From Pedobacter frigiditerrae (GTDB lineage: Bacteria > Bacteroidota > Bacteroidia > Sphingobacteriales > Sphingobacteriaceae): a stretch of 64,000 nt of DNA. Position 1 is the first letter of the stretch; each line of letters starts with the position of its first letter. The notes under the pieces were generated by a model. That model made no database searches and was not told the origin of the DNA. It saw nothing but the letters and a program-made list of their open reading frames with translations. The DNA is taken from contig NZ_JAVTSS010000001.1 of assembly GCF_032678705.1 (NCBI RefSeq), forward strand, positions 1,116,001 through 1,180,000, given 5' to 3'. Made by a program: the position numbers and the translations under genes. Shown piece after piece: positions 33,787 through 44,779 of this stretch.

Positions 33787-36699
33787 TTAAGGTTTTTCGT
33801 CTGTCAGTTCAAAGCCCCAAGTTCTACCTTTTTCAGTTGCAGGAACTCCACTAACCATCCAAACTGGAGCTTTTGCGCCTTTTAAATAATAATCAAAAAA
33901 CTGTTGCTCTCTAATTTGAATATCCTTTCTATTTTGACGTTGAACCAAGTTATGTGCTTCATTATTGTAGTTTAACAACCAAACTGGTTTACCTAAACGT
34001 TTTAAGCCTGTAAACATCTCGATTCCTTGGTACCAAGGCACAGCTCCATCAGCATCATTGCTCATGATAACTACAGGAGTTTTTACTTTTGGTAAATTAA
34101 ATAATGGAGAGTTCTCGATATATAATTCTGGTTTTTCCCATAAGGTAGCACCAATTCTACTTTGGGTTTTTTCATATTGAAACTGTCTGTTCATTCCACT
34201 TTCCCAACGGATGCCGCCATAAGCAGAAGTCATATTTACTACCGGAGCGCCTGCCCAAGCAGCAGCGTATATATTAGTAGCAGTAATTAAATGTGCCACT
34301 TGGTAACCACCCCAACTCTGACCCTGAATACCTATTTTAGTTCCATCAACCCAAGCATTTTGTTTTAAGCTTTCTACACCAGAATTGATAAATTCTTCAG
34401 CAGATTTACCAGGGTGACCAGTTTCATAACTAATGTCTGGTGCGAAAACCAAATAACCATTACTCACAAAAAATGGAATGTTTAAGCGAGATGGAGTAGG
34501 AGATGGTGCATTGTAAGCATATAAACCTTCTGACAGTTTCTCATAGAAATAAACAATCATTGGGTATTTTTTACTTGGGTCGAAGTTTTCTGGTTTGTAC
34601 AAAATACCTTCAGATTTATAACCTTTTGGTGTAGTCCATTTTACCAATTCTGCAGTTCCCCAATTGTAATTAGCTTGTTGTGGGTTTGTACTGCTTAGTT
34701 TTAATGCAGTTTTTAAATTGTCTTTAGATAAATAAACATCTGGCGATGCAGTATAACTTCCTTTATCAAAAACAATAACATCTGCATTTTTTGCTTTAAC
34801 CAAATTAGAATATTTATATGGAGCCATAATTACTAATTCTGGTGCTTTGCTATCATTAATCGCTTTGCGATAAAAACCATTTTGTTTATTGGTATTGTTA
34901 AACGCATCTAACCACAACACGTCTTTTTTAGTAAAGAACCTAAAATCTGGGTCAAGTCTTTGCGCTCTGAAAGTTAAGTTATTTGCCCTACCAAAACCAG
35001 CTGTAATGTTTTTTGGGGCAGTTTTTCCATCGGGCGAAAATTGCCAAATATCATAACGGTCATATAGTAAAATAGCTTTGTCTTCTTCCATCCATCCTGC
35101 AATTCCATAGCTACTTGGTTCATCAGGTACATCATTTTCTTCATCGTAGAACTTAACCTGCATTCCTTCGTTTAAAACTGTTGTTTTGCCAGTAGCAACT
35201 TGGTAGGTTTTCCATAACATTTTTATCTTGTCGTAGTAAATTACATAATTACCATCTGGCGATGCCGAGGCATTTCCATCTAAGCTCTCGATAATTTTTT
35301 TACGAGCACCCGTTTTTACATCCACTAAATAATAATCTCTAACAGAACCGCCAGTCCATTGAGATGGAATTCGGTTGCCATAATCTGTGGATGCCAATAC
35401 AAATGCGGCATTTCCTTCATTTACTAAACTCGCTTCAGGTAACTTTGCATCAGTTAAAGGAACAATTTTAGGGTCGGTACTATAAATGTCAATTGCAGTT
35501 AAATAACTTCTTTTAGATTCTCTATCTGCATTTTTTAACTGCATTGGTTGCAAATAGTCATCCTTGTAACCCCAAATATCCAATTTGGCATTTTCGAAAT
35601 CTACAAGCGTGGTATCTTTTGCTTTTTTAATTGGAGCAATGCCAAAGAATATTTTATTTCCGTCTTTACTGAAGTTTACTCTTCCATCACCACTTACTGC
35701 ATATTTTACAGGCATACTAGCCATGTCATTATCAACTAAAATTTGAGCTGTATCTAATGTGATAGAGTTATAGTAAAGGTTGTAGTCTTTTATTTCTTGT
35801 TTTTCAGGGCTAGTTTCACCTAAAAATGCTAAACGCTCACTTTCTTCATCAAAAACAAAGTTTTTAAAGTTTCCTTTGACTTTAACTAATGTTTTTAGAA
35901 CCCCAGTTTCGTTATTCAATAAAAACACACCTTGTTTTGCATCCTTATCTTTTTTTGAACCAGAACAAGCAAAAACTAGTTGTTTTCCATCTTTGCTAAA
36001 AGTATATTCAGTAACATATTTATAGGTGCGTTCAATCCCAGTTGTTAAGTTTTTTATGATTAAATCTGTACCTTCTTTTGCTGCTGCACCAGCAGGCTCA
36101 TCATCTGCAAACAAATAATCAGTATCATTTTTTGGTCTTGCGCCTCCACCACCTGGAGTTGCTGACTTTTTAGAAGTATCTGGTGCTTTTTCTAAATTGT
36201 AAGCTAAAATCGAAGATCCATTTTCAGGAAATTTGAAAGATTTAACTCTAGGGATTTTAGTTACTGCCAATGTGGTTAAGTTAGCAATGCCCAAAGTATC
36301 TTTTGTCATTTCATCTGGTTTCTTCTTTTTGATTTTAGCCAACCTAGTATCTTTAAATAATGGCTTTATAGAAAAAGCAGCGAATTTTGAATCAGGGCTA
36401 AATAATGAAGATGATGAACCTCCGCCAAAACCACTTGGACCTCCAAAGCCAGCACCACCACCGCTTGGTGCAACACCTCTTGAAATTTTAATTTTTTGAG
36501 CATTTAAGCTGTTTTGGAAGTATAAATTAGCATCGCCTTCTTGTACACTAACGCCATGAGCTACCCAAAGTCCATCGTTTGATACTTGTTTGGTTCCTAT
36601 GCTTTCCCAACTATCATAAACTGTATGGTCTAATGGTTTTTTTTGTGCAAACGCAACACTTGCGGTTAATAATAAGAAAAAGGTTAATTTTTTCTGCAT
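33787..36699 (-). CDS. Exported S9 family prolyl oligopeptidase-like peptidase
   Basis: I start at the ATG at 36697-36699, where MQKKLTFFLLLTASVAFAQ is a typical signal peptide; the longer in-frame reading from 36762 adds an unlikely 21 residues. The mature protein has a long beta-propeller region (about 30-650) with a Gly/Ser-rich insertion near 85-105 and a second near 185. The C-terminal alpha/beta-hydrolase domain contains the nucleophile Ser in GIQGQSWGGYQ, the Asp in SNDADGAVPW and the His in NNEAHNLV. At about 970 residues it is longer than a standard S9 enzyme. It should degrade proline-containing or general oligopeptides in the periplasm, perhaps supplying the neighbouring M14 enzyme. 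Confidence 0.92.
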   Translation of the reverse strand: MQKKLTFFLLLTASVAFAQKKPLDHTVYDSWESIGTKQVSNDGLWVAHGVSVQEGDANLYFQNSLNAQKIKISRGVAPSGGGAGFGGPSGFGGGSSSSLFSPDSKFAAFSIKPLFKDTRLAKIKKKKPDEMTKDTLGIANLTTLAVTKIPRVKSFKFPENGSSILAYNLEKAPDTSKKSATPGGGGARPKNDTDYLFADDEPAGAAAKEGTDLIIKNLTTGIERTYKYVTEYTFSKDGKQLVFACSGSKKDKDAKQGVFLLNNETGVLKTLVKVKGNFKNFVFDEESERLAFLGETSPEKQEIKDYNLYYNSITLDTAQILVDNDMASMPVKYAVSGDGRVNFSKDGNKIFFGIAPIKKAKDTTLVDFENAKLDIWGYKDDYLQPMQLKNADRESKRSYLTAIDIYSTDPKIVPLTDAKLPEASLVNEGNAAFVLASTDYGNRIPSQWTGGSVRDYYLVDVKTGARKKIIESLDGNASASPDGNYVIYYDKIKMLWKTYQVATGKTTVLNEGMQVKFYDEENDVPDEPSSYGIAGWMEEDKAILLYDRYDIWQFSPDGKTAPKNITAGFGRANNLTFRAQRLDPDFRFFTKKDVLWLDAFNNTNKQNGFYRKAINDSKAPELVIMAPYKYSNLVKAKNADVIVFDKGSYTASPDVYLSKDNLKTALKLSSTNPQQANYNWGTAELVKWTTPKGYKSEGILYKPENFDPSKKYPMIVYFYEKLSEGLYAYNAPSPTPSRLNIPFFVSNGYLVFAPDISYETGHPGKSAEEFINSGVESLKQNAWVDGTKIGIQGQSWGGYQVAHLITATNIYAAAWAGAPVVNMTSAYGGIRWESGMNRQFQYEKTQSRIGATLWEKPELYIENSPLFNLPKVKTPVVIMSNDADGAVPWYQGIEMFTGLKRLGKPVWLLNYNNEAHNLVQRQNRKDIQIREQQFFDYYLKGAKAPVWMVSGVPATEKGRTWGFELTDEKP

Positions 36700-36870
36700 T
36701 GTTAAAATGGTTTTAAGGTTTGGTTTTATTAGATATTTAAAAATTGCAAATTTTATGCACAATTCACTAAGTGTACGTCAAATTTTACAAAAAAGGAGCG
36801 TTTTATTCAAAATCTAAATTCGATTAATTAATGTATTTGTAGTAAGGGAATTTCTTTATGGAAGTTAGCT

Positions 36871-36970
36871 GCGTTAACGATGGGAGCGGCATCCTTTTTG
36901 GCTGTCATCCTGAGCGCAGTCGAAGGATAGCCAAAAAGATATAGCGTACAGCGTGTTAAAACGCCCAAAT
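36871..36970 (-). repeat. Composite intergenic repeat, copy B
   Basis: Read on the minus strand this is TTTGGGCGTTTTAACACGCT, CTATATCTT, a central hairpin containing a GTCATCCTGAGCGCAGTCGA element (plus strand 36904-36923), GGATGCCGCT and CGTTAACGC. The outer arms match copy A at 9985-10058 and the inner core matches elements at 40804 and 55532. The whole 431-base gap between the S9 gene and yidC is otherwise non-coding, apart from the yidC terminator. Confidence 0.75.
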
Positions 36971-37016
36971 TATTAATAGTTAAAAATTAATTACAAAGGG
37001 CGGTTGCTGCTGACAT

Positions 37017-37059
37017 AAAAAAGCCGCAAATGTTAAGATTAAATCTGCACATTTGCGGC
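37017..37059 (-). terminator. Terminator of the pyrG-yidC unit
   Basis: GCCGCAAATGT (37023-37033) pairs with ACATTTGCGGC (37049-37059) over a 15-base loop. On the minus strand the stem is followed by six T residues (37017-37022). It lies 72 bases after the yidC stop. Confidence 0.9.
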
Positions 37060-37130
37060 CTATTAAGTTAACAATTTGCAATTTTCAGTTCTGCTTCCAA
37101 AACTCGCAACTGTGAATTGTAAACTGAAAA

Positions 37131-38945
37131 CTATTTACCTTTTTTCTCTTGAGTTTTAGCTTGTGCCTGAGTTCTCATGTAATCATCTAAACGAGCTTGA
37201 AACTTAGATTTTTTCTTCTCAGTTTGTGGCTTAGTTTTGTTTTCCTGTAAAATGGCGTGAATTTTTTCATCGTTAACCATTCTTCTAATTAAGTATTGCT
37301 GTAAGAAAGTGAACATATTCGCTAAGAAATAGTAATAGTTCAAACCAGCAGGATAGCTATTTAAAACACCTAGGAAAATGATTGGCATGATGTAACCAAT
37401 ATATTTCATCTGCCCAGTAGCACCAGAAATTTGATTGTTAAAGTAAGTGTAAATTAATGTAGAAATAGTCATCAAAATACACATTAAACTTAAGTGGTCG
37501 CCAATAAATGGAATGGTGAAACCAAACTTAATGAAATCATCATAAGTTGATAAGTCATGCATCCATAAGAAACTTTCTCCTCTTAACTCGAACAAGTTAG
37601 GGAAGAAGAAGAAGAACGCCATTACAAAAGGTAACTGTAATAACATTGGCAAACAACCACCTAAAGGATTTACGCCTACCTTTTTATATAGTTTTAAGTA
37701 TTCTTGTTGTAAAAGTGTAGCATTATCTTCACCAACTTTGGCTTTAATTTCATCCATTTCTGGCTTTAAAATTCTCATTTTAGCCATAGAGATGTACGAT
37801 TTGTAAGTTAACGGAGACATTGCCAATTTAAGCAATACCGTTAACAACAAAATGATAACACCATAACCCCAACCAAAACTTTCTAGGAATTGGAATACAG
37901 GTAATACCACAAATCTATTGATGTATTTTAATGGCCAGTAACCCATATCAACTTGCTTCTCAATCTCTTGGCCTTGGGCTTTTAAGTTGTCGAATTTATT
38001 ATCGCCAAAATAAAACTTCATAGCATAGTTCTGAGCAGCTAAATGAGTGTATGGTAATTGCATATTTGCGCCATACCATTTTACTTTGCCAGTATCAGTT
38101 AAAATTTTAACCTCTAAATCGCCTTTTTCAAATGGAACTTGAGGAACTAAAACTGCAGAGAAGAATTGTTGCTTAAATGAGAACCATTCAATTTTGCCTT
38201 CTTTTAACTCTTCTTTTTTATCGCCACCCATACCTAAATGGTCAGGATTTTTCTCAATGTATTTGTAATACGGAGCAGCGTGTTCTTGTTCTTTTTTATG
38301 AGATTTTTCTTGTTGTAATAAAGTAGTTTCCCAATTTAAAGTAACATTATTTCCTTGTACAACTTGGTTTAAACCATTTAGGTTTATATTGAAACCAACG
38401 TTGTTACTTCCAGCTTTAACATCATATACAAACTCAATGTACTTATCTGCGCTATAGTTAGCACGCATGCTAATGCTATTGGCAGTTTGAGCAGCTTTAG
38501 TAAAATATAAATCGTTGGTATTTAAAACTTTACCATCAATATTGATATTTAAACCAAACTTGTTATTGTCTTTGCCGTTAAATAGTATAACAGGTTTTTT
38601 AGTGTAAGTAACCTCTTTTTTTAATTCAACAGATAAAATTTTACCACCCACGTTAGTGAAGGTTAATTTTAATATGTCATTTTCTAAAACTGAAGTTTCT
38701 GCAACGCCATTAATGTTTCCACCGAATGGACCTTTTAAAGTTGTTGTGTCAGGTTTAACGGCATCTGCAGGTTTTGTAGCTACAACTTCAGGTGCTTTTT
38801 GGGATGCTTTTACTTTTGCTAATGAGTCGGCAGTAATTTTTTCTCTTTCTTTTTTAATATCAGCCTCGCTAGGCTTCATGAAAAAAACAGAAGCTCCAAT
38901 AATAACCATTATTAAGAAGAGTCCTGTAAATGTATTTCTATCCAT
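37131..38945 (-). CDS. yidC: Membrane protein insertase YidC
   Basis: Inserts and folds inner-membrane proteins with or without the Sec translocon. The 604-residue protein has an N-terminal membrane anchor (about 5-21), a large periplasmic beta-supersandwich domain (about 60-340) and the conserved insertase core from about 360: FGWGYGVIILLLTVLLKLAMSPLTYKSY with the family's positively charged groove, PMLLQLPFVMAFFFFF, and three later helices. The C-terminal tail is highly basic. Length is normal for the long (gram-negative) form. It lies 90 bases after pyrG on the same strand, an order often seen in Bacteroidota. Confidence 0.98.
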   Translation of the reverse strand: MDRNTFTGLFLIMVIIGASVFFMKPSEADIKKEREKITADSLAKVKASQKAPEVVATKPADAVKPDTTTLKGPFGGNINGVAETSVLENDILKLTFTNVGGKILSVELKKEVTYTKKPVILFNGKDNNKFGLNINIDGKVLNTNDLYFTKAAQTANSISMRANYSADKYIEFVYDVKAGSNNVGFNINLNGLNQVVQGNNVTLNWETTLLQQEKSHKKEQEHAAPYYKYIEKNPDHLGMGGDKKEELKEGKIEWFSFKQQFFSAVLVPQVPFEKGDLEVKILTDTGKVKWYGANMQLPYTHLAAQNYAMKFYFGDNKFDNLKAQGQEIEKQVDMGYWPLKYINRFVVLPVFQFLESFGWGYGVIILLLTVLLKLAMSPLTYKSYISMAKMRILKPEMDEIKAKVGEDNATLLQQEYLKLYKKVGVNPLGGCLPMLLQLPFVMAFFFFFPNLFELRGESFLWMHDLSTYDDFIKFGFTIPFIGDHLSLMCILMTISTLIYTYFNNQISGATGQMKYIGYIMPIIFLGVLNSYPAGLNYYYFLANMFTFLQQYLIRRMVNDEKIHAILQENKTKPQTEKKKSKFQARLDDYMRTQAQAKTQEKKGK

Positions 38946-39034
38946 TATTTTGTTTTAAACTTGTATTATTTCATCTATTTTAATATTGTTTTTTAGCTGT
39001 AAGATGGAGCTTAAACAATTAAAATAGAAGTAAT

Positions 39035-40678
<1,644 letters not shown>

Positions 40679-40722
40679 TTAATAGGCTTTTAAGGCCGTT
40701 TTAATTGTTTTTGTACGGGATA

Positions 40723-40730
40723 CAAAGCTA
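40723..40730 (-). promoter_or_regulatory. -7 box of pyrG
   Basis: TAGCTTTG on the minus strand is an exact TAnnTTTG box about 60 bases before the pyrG ATG. No clear -33 box is seen at the expected spacing, so this rests on one motif. Confidence 0.45.
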
Positions 40731-40799
40731 CACAAATTTATGGTTTTAGCGGTATTTGTTTTGAATAAATTATCTAGTTGATAGTCAATGGTTAACTGC

Positions 40800-40970
40800 G
40801 TTTTGTCATTCTGAGCCTGCGAAGAATCTAATTAAGGAACATTCATCAAAGCAAATTTCTTAATAAATTAGAATTTTTTTAGAAAAACAATGTCAGCATC
40901 TTTTGGCCAGTTAGCCCTTCTTTTCGCTGCTGCCGTGTCTTCAACTACGCTCAGACTGACACGGCATTCG
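40800..40970. repeat. CTGAGCCTGCGAAGAATC-type and TGCCGTGTC hairpin repeats
   Basis: The 364-base gap between pyrG and the GLPGLI gene has no ORF. GTCATTCTGAGCCTGCGAAG at 40804-40823 belongs to the same repeat group as 36904 and 55532. TGCCGTGTC (40931-40939) pairs with GACACGGCA (40958-40966) around a CTCAGACTGA-containing loop. Confidence 0.6.
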
Positions 40971-41024
40971 CTTCAATAAGGTTTATATTACAAAGGCCTG
41001 TGGTTCTTTTGAAAGTTCAGATTC

Positions 41025-41795
41025 CTACTGCAGCAAAAAACCGTACAAGCTCTTTTTTATGTCTTCTATTTTTCTGGGATTCTTTTTGTCGTCATATCTG
41101 GTATACATATCAATCAACTTTTTAAATTCCTTTTCGTTATCTGCTCTTTTACCCTTTGCTGGTTCAGAAATTGCATAGATAGGAACGTTTACCGATTCTA
41201 CCTTTGTTGCAAACCAAGTTGTGTTATATCTAGGAATTGCTAAACCTAAAATCATTCCTGGTAAACCAGTAAATCCTTCAGGACCGCCTTTTAATAAAAT
41301 TTCATCAGTGTAAAAGGCTACAACATAAACGCTATCATTAATCACTGCTATTGCTTTTCTACAATCGTATCCAGCAATTTTTCGAACATCATGCATAATT
41401 TTCCAATCTAAATTAGGGATAGTATCTGGTAAGATATAATCTTCGCCCATTATAGATTTTTTGATAATCCTTTTACTTTTTCCTAAATCAGTATACATTT
41501 CTGAGGTATTTTGACCTGATGAAAAAGCAAACATCATGTCACTAGCATTGGCATCTTTCTTTTGTGCTTTGTAGCTTGATGTGGTTTCATTAAAATTATA
41601 ATCCCACAATGTGGTAACATATTTTTTCATTTTATCTTTTGCATCATCAGATAGCCAAGTATTATCAGCCATTTGACGTTGAAGATTTAATTTCTTTTCG
41701 TAAGTGATTTTTGCACTAGCAACAAAAACATTTTGAGCTTTTAAACTAACAGTTACAAAAGCCAGTACTAAAATTATTATCGATTTATTCATCAT
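41025..41795 (-). CDS. GLPGLI family protein
   Basis: An exported protein of about 256 residues. I start it at ATG 41795, just after the stop of the upstream gene, giving signal peptide MMNKSIIILVLAFVTVSLKA; an in-frame start further upstream would overlap that gene. The family name motif appears as GPEGFTGLPGMILGLAIP near 180-197 of the longer reading, and the surrounding WKIMHDVRKIAGYDCRKA and YVVAFYTDEI also fit. GLPGLI proteins occur only in Bacteroidota, usually next to an outer-membrane barrel with a carboxypeptidase-like N-terminal domain, as here. Their function is unknown; secretion to the periplasm and a role in the barrel's assembly or cargo are guesses. Confidence 0.92.
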   Translation of the reverse strand: MMNKSIIILVLAFVTVSLKAQNVFVASAKITYEKKLNLQRQMADNTWLSDDAKDKMKKYVTTLWDYNFNETTSSYKAQKKDANASDMMFAFSSGQNTSEMYTDLGKSKRIIKKSIMGEDYILPDTIPNLDWKIMHDVRKIAGYDCRKAIAVINDSVYVVAFYTDEILLKGGPEGFTGLPGMILGLAIPRYNTTWFATKVESVNVPIYAISEPAKGKRADNEKEFKKLIDMYTRYDDKKNPRKIEDIKKSLYGFLLQ

Positions 41796-41796
41796 C

Positions 41797-44568
41797 TTAT
41801 TTTTTTTCTGCTTTAGCAAAATTCCCACTTAAACTATAGGTTAGTCCAATTAAAACATATCTAGGAATATAACTATAGGTCGATTCATTTATATAATTTC
41901 CACCCACATATCGGTTGTAACCAATTTTCTCGTTCAATATATCAGAAACTGATAATTTGAGTTCTAAATTGTCTGTTTTTAACATTTTTTTGGATATGTA
42001 AGCATTCCAGATATGTATATTTAAAGGTGTATTAAATGATGCATTAGCTGGTCTGAAAGACATGGAAATAGTAGTGTTAAATTCCATTTTACCAGGTAGC
42101 TGAATAGTACCATTTATCTCATGGTTATGGGTGTATGTTTTACCGTTATTGATACTTCCAGTTGTAGAGCTGCTATTTGTGAAATTTACACTTGGTCGGT
42201 AACTTAAATTTACTTTTTCAGTGTAATAACTTACACTCGGACTAATTGAGATATTCTTGTTAGAATTTTCGTTTATCACTCGATTAATAACAGAAACATA
42301 GGTTGATGCATTGTAACCCACACTTAAACCCGTTCTTAAATGGAGTTTAGCAAAACCCTTTTGGTAAGATGCATTTCCATAGAAACTACTATTACCATTC
42401 ATATTTATGTAACTAGAAACAGTCTTGTTGTTTTTGTCGATAGTTTGGGTTGATACTATTGCATTGTTAGTAAAATTATAGCTAAAGTAACCATACATAA
42501 ATTGCTCTGATTTAAACTGATAGCTATTAAAATTAAAACCAAAATTATTATTGAATGATGGTTTTAAATTCAAATTACCAACCACCTCATAAAGTGGATT
42601 GCTAATTTGTCTAATTGGTTGCAGTTGATCTACTCTAGGTTGATTTGTATTACCATTATAACTTACGGAAAAACTAGTGCTTTTACCTAGCTTATAATTG
42701 AAGTTACTTCTAGGTGCCCAGTTTAAATAATCACGACTAAACTTGTTGTTTCTGTCCAAATCGTTCAAATCAAAACTTGTTTGAGTGGCCTCTACACCGC
42801 CAGAAATAGAGAATTTTGTTGCTCTAAATTGTAAAACAACTTTTGCAATATTAGAGAAGTTATTAAAGTCGAAATTATTACTTAAAGAATCGATTCTTTG
42901 TCTGTTTAACAAATTATCATACACCATTTTATTACTCGATGATTCTATGGTTTTGAAACTATATCCTGTTTGTAAAGACCATTTTTTACCTATTGGCTCG
43001 GTATATGAAACTCTTGCACCTAATGAGGTTTGCTTACCTGAATTATCTTTGAATAAATCTAATTTTCTAGTATTATTTAATACACCATTGGTATAATAGT
43101 CAGTAATGTTTAAACTGTTTTCAATACTTGCATTATTAGAAGTTTCTGGTTGAAGATCAACCGTTAATGTTCTGCCTTTCTTTTTAGATTTTCTTGTATA
43201 GTTAATGTTTCCGTTAAATAATTCACTATCACCGTCGCCACTAGTGGTTTGGTCATTTCTGCTAACAAATAAACCTGCATCATTTAAAGATTGACTATAG
43301 TTAATCGCTCTATTCTCGCTTGTATTTTTCTTGCCAGAGAATGATATTTTTAATGTTGAGAGAGAATCCACAAAGATTTCAAAATTTCCCTTTAAGTTTT
43401 GGCCCGTTTTCCTGGTATAATCTGTTGTTTTACCAGAGCTGAAAAATGATGTCCCATTTGGCAATAAATTTTGCCCATTAGAAGTTCTAATGTCATCTAC
43501 ACGAGTATCGTTATTTTTATAGTTAAGCTTTAAACCTAGCTTATTTTCATTCCACTTATCAGAAAAGTGTGCTCCAAATGTTGTGTAGTCAGGCAAGCCA
43601 TTAGTAGGAGAGAAGTAATCATCATAATCTCCACCAGACATGTAAGAGATTGTACTGCCGTCATCCATTACTTCAATCATGTCATAATCGCCACCTTTTA
43701 ATTTAGACATGGCAGCAGTTATTTTTGAATCTTGATTTAAGTTTGATGAATTGCCATAAACTGCAGCTTTCATTTTGCCTTTATAGATACCTAACATTCC
43801 TCCAATATTCTTAAAATGGTCTAAATCACTATTACCATCGAGTGTGCTGAGATAGCCATTTTTCGCATTATCCTTTAGCCTAATGTTGATAATTTTCTCC
43901 TTCTTACCGTCTTCTATACCCGTTAATTCAGTTTCCTTGCTTTTTTTATCGTAAACTTGAACTTCTTTTACTGAACTCGCTTTTAAATATTTAGTAGCCA
44001 ATAATGGGTCATCTCCAAAAAACTCTTCACCTTCTACTAAAACTGTATTTACATCTTCGCCTGCTGCTTTAATCGCACCATTTTTATCCACTTCAATACC
44101 AGGTAATCGCCTTAATAAGTCTTGAACATTTGCATTTGGTTTAACTGCAAAACTATCTGCTTGAAAAACGATGGTATCGCCTCTCATTTTTATGGCAGCT
44201 TGTTTTTGTGCCTGAATTTTTACTTCATTCAATAAAAAGGTCTTCGTTTCCATATGGATAGGACCTAAGTTAAATTTAGAACTATCTGTTAATCTGATAT
44301 CTCGCACATAATCTGCCATTTTTGGATAGGAAATTAATAGGCTGTAATCCCCTTTTTTAAGATTAGTAAGTTCAAACTCGCCCTTTTCATTGGTCCTAAC
44401 GGTTTTAACCATGATAGAGTCTGTGCTTCTGATCAATACAATTGAACTATTTTGAAGTTTTTTTCTTTCAATTGTATCTACAATAGCGCCTTTAATACTT
44501 GCTTTTTGAGCAAAGGCTGATAAAATACAAAGATTTAGGGCGAGTAGAATAAAGAGCTTTTTGAGCAT
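41797..44568 (-). CDS. TonB-receptor-like outer membrane barrel, GLPGLI partner
   Basis: A 923-residue outer-membrane beta-barrel of the type with an N-terminal carboxypeptidase-like regulatory domain. Signal peptide about 1-20 (ending AFAQ), then KASIKGAIVDTIERKKLQNSSIVL as the regulatory domain, a plug-like region (RRLPGIEVDKNGAIKAAGEDVNTVLVEGEEFF, about 150-182) and a long barrel of polar/aromatic strands, ending LIGLTYSLSGNFAKAEKK. It lacks typical SusC signatures, and a SusD partner is absent. Its stop codon lies one base before the start of the GLPGLI gene, so they are expressed together. What it carries or secretes is unknown. Confidence 0.9.
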   Translation of the reverse strand: MLKKLFILLALNLCILSAFAQKASIKGAIVDTIERKKLQNSSIVLIRSTDSIMVKTVRTNEKGEFELTNLKKGDYSLLISYPKMADYVRDIRLTDSSKFNLGPIHMETKTFLLNEVKIQAQKQAAIKMRGDTIVFQADSFAVKPNANVQDLLRRLPGIEVDKNGAIKAAGEDVNTVLVEGEEFFGDDPLLATKYLKASSVKEVQVYDKKSKETELTGIEDGKKEKIINIRLKDNAKNGYLSTLDGNSDLDHFKNIGGMLGIYKGKMKAAVYGNSSNLNQDSKITAAMSKLKGGDYDMIEVMDDGSTISYMSGGDYDDYFSPTNGLPDYTTFGAHFSDKWNENKLGLKLNYKNNDTRVDDIRTSNGQNLLPNGTSFFSSGKTTDYTRKTGQNLKGNFEIFVDSLSTLKISFSGKKNTSENRAINYSQSLNDAGLFVSRNDQTTSGDGDSELFNGNINYTRKSKKKGRTLTVDLQPETSNNASIENSLNITDYYTNGVLNNTRKLDLFKDNSGKQTSLGARVSYTEPIGKKWSLQTGYSFKTIESSSNKMVYDNLLNRQRIDSLSNNFDFNNFSNIAKVVLQFRATKFSISGGVEATQTSFDLNDLDRNNKFSRDYLNWAPRSNFNYKLGKSTSFSVSYNGNTNQPRVDQLQPIRQISNPLYEVVGNLNLKPSFNNNFGFNFNSYQFKSEQFMYGYFSYNFTNNAIVSTQTIDKNNKTVSSYINMNGNSSFYGNASYQKGFAKLHLRTGLSVGYNASTYVSVINRVINENSNKNISISPSVSYYTEKVNLSYRPSVNFTNSSSTTGSINNGKTYTHNHEINGTIQLPGKMEFNTTISMSFRPANASFNTPLNIHIWNAYISKKMLKTDNLELKLSVSDILNEKIGYNRYVGGNYINESTYSYIPRYVLIGLTYSLSGNFAKAEKK

Positions 44569-44733
44569 AGGAAGAGCGATAAATAGTTTGTTTGTGTGTT
44601 TGATTTTACTAAAGTATGTTAATTGTTTTGGCTAATATGTTAAAGTCTTGTTAATAAATGTTAATTCTTAAAAACTTAGTTGATATGGCTAATGTATAAC
44701 TAATTATTTAGTTTTTAAAATTTTAATCAAAAA

Positions 44734-44761
44734 AAAATATCCAGACTAAGCTGGATATTTT
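44734..44761 (-). terminator. Terminator of the beta-glucan PUL
   Basis: AAAATATCCAG (44734-44744) pairs with CTGGATATTTT (44751-44761) around actaag, with T runs on both sides, so it can work in both directions. It is 18 bases beyond the GH16 stop. Confidence 0.9.
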
Positions 44762-44779
44762 TAAATAGGAGGGATTGAA

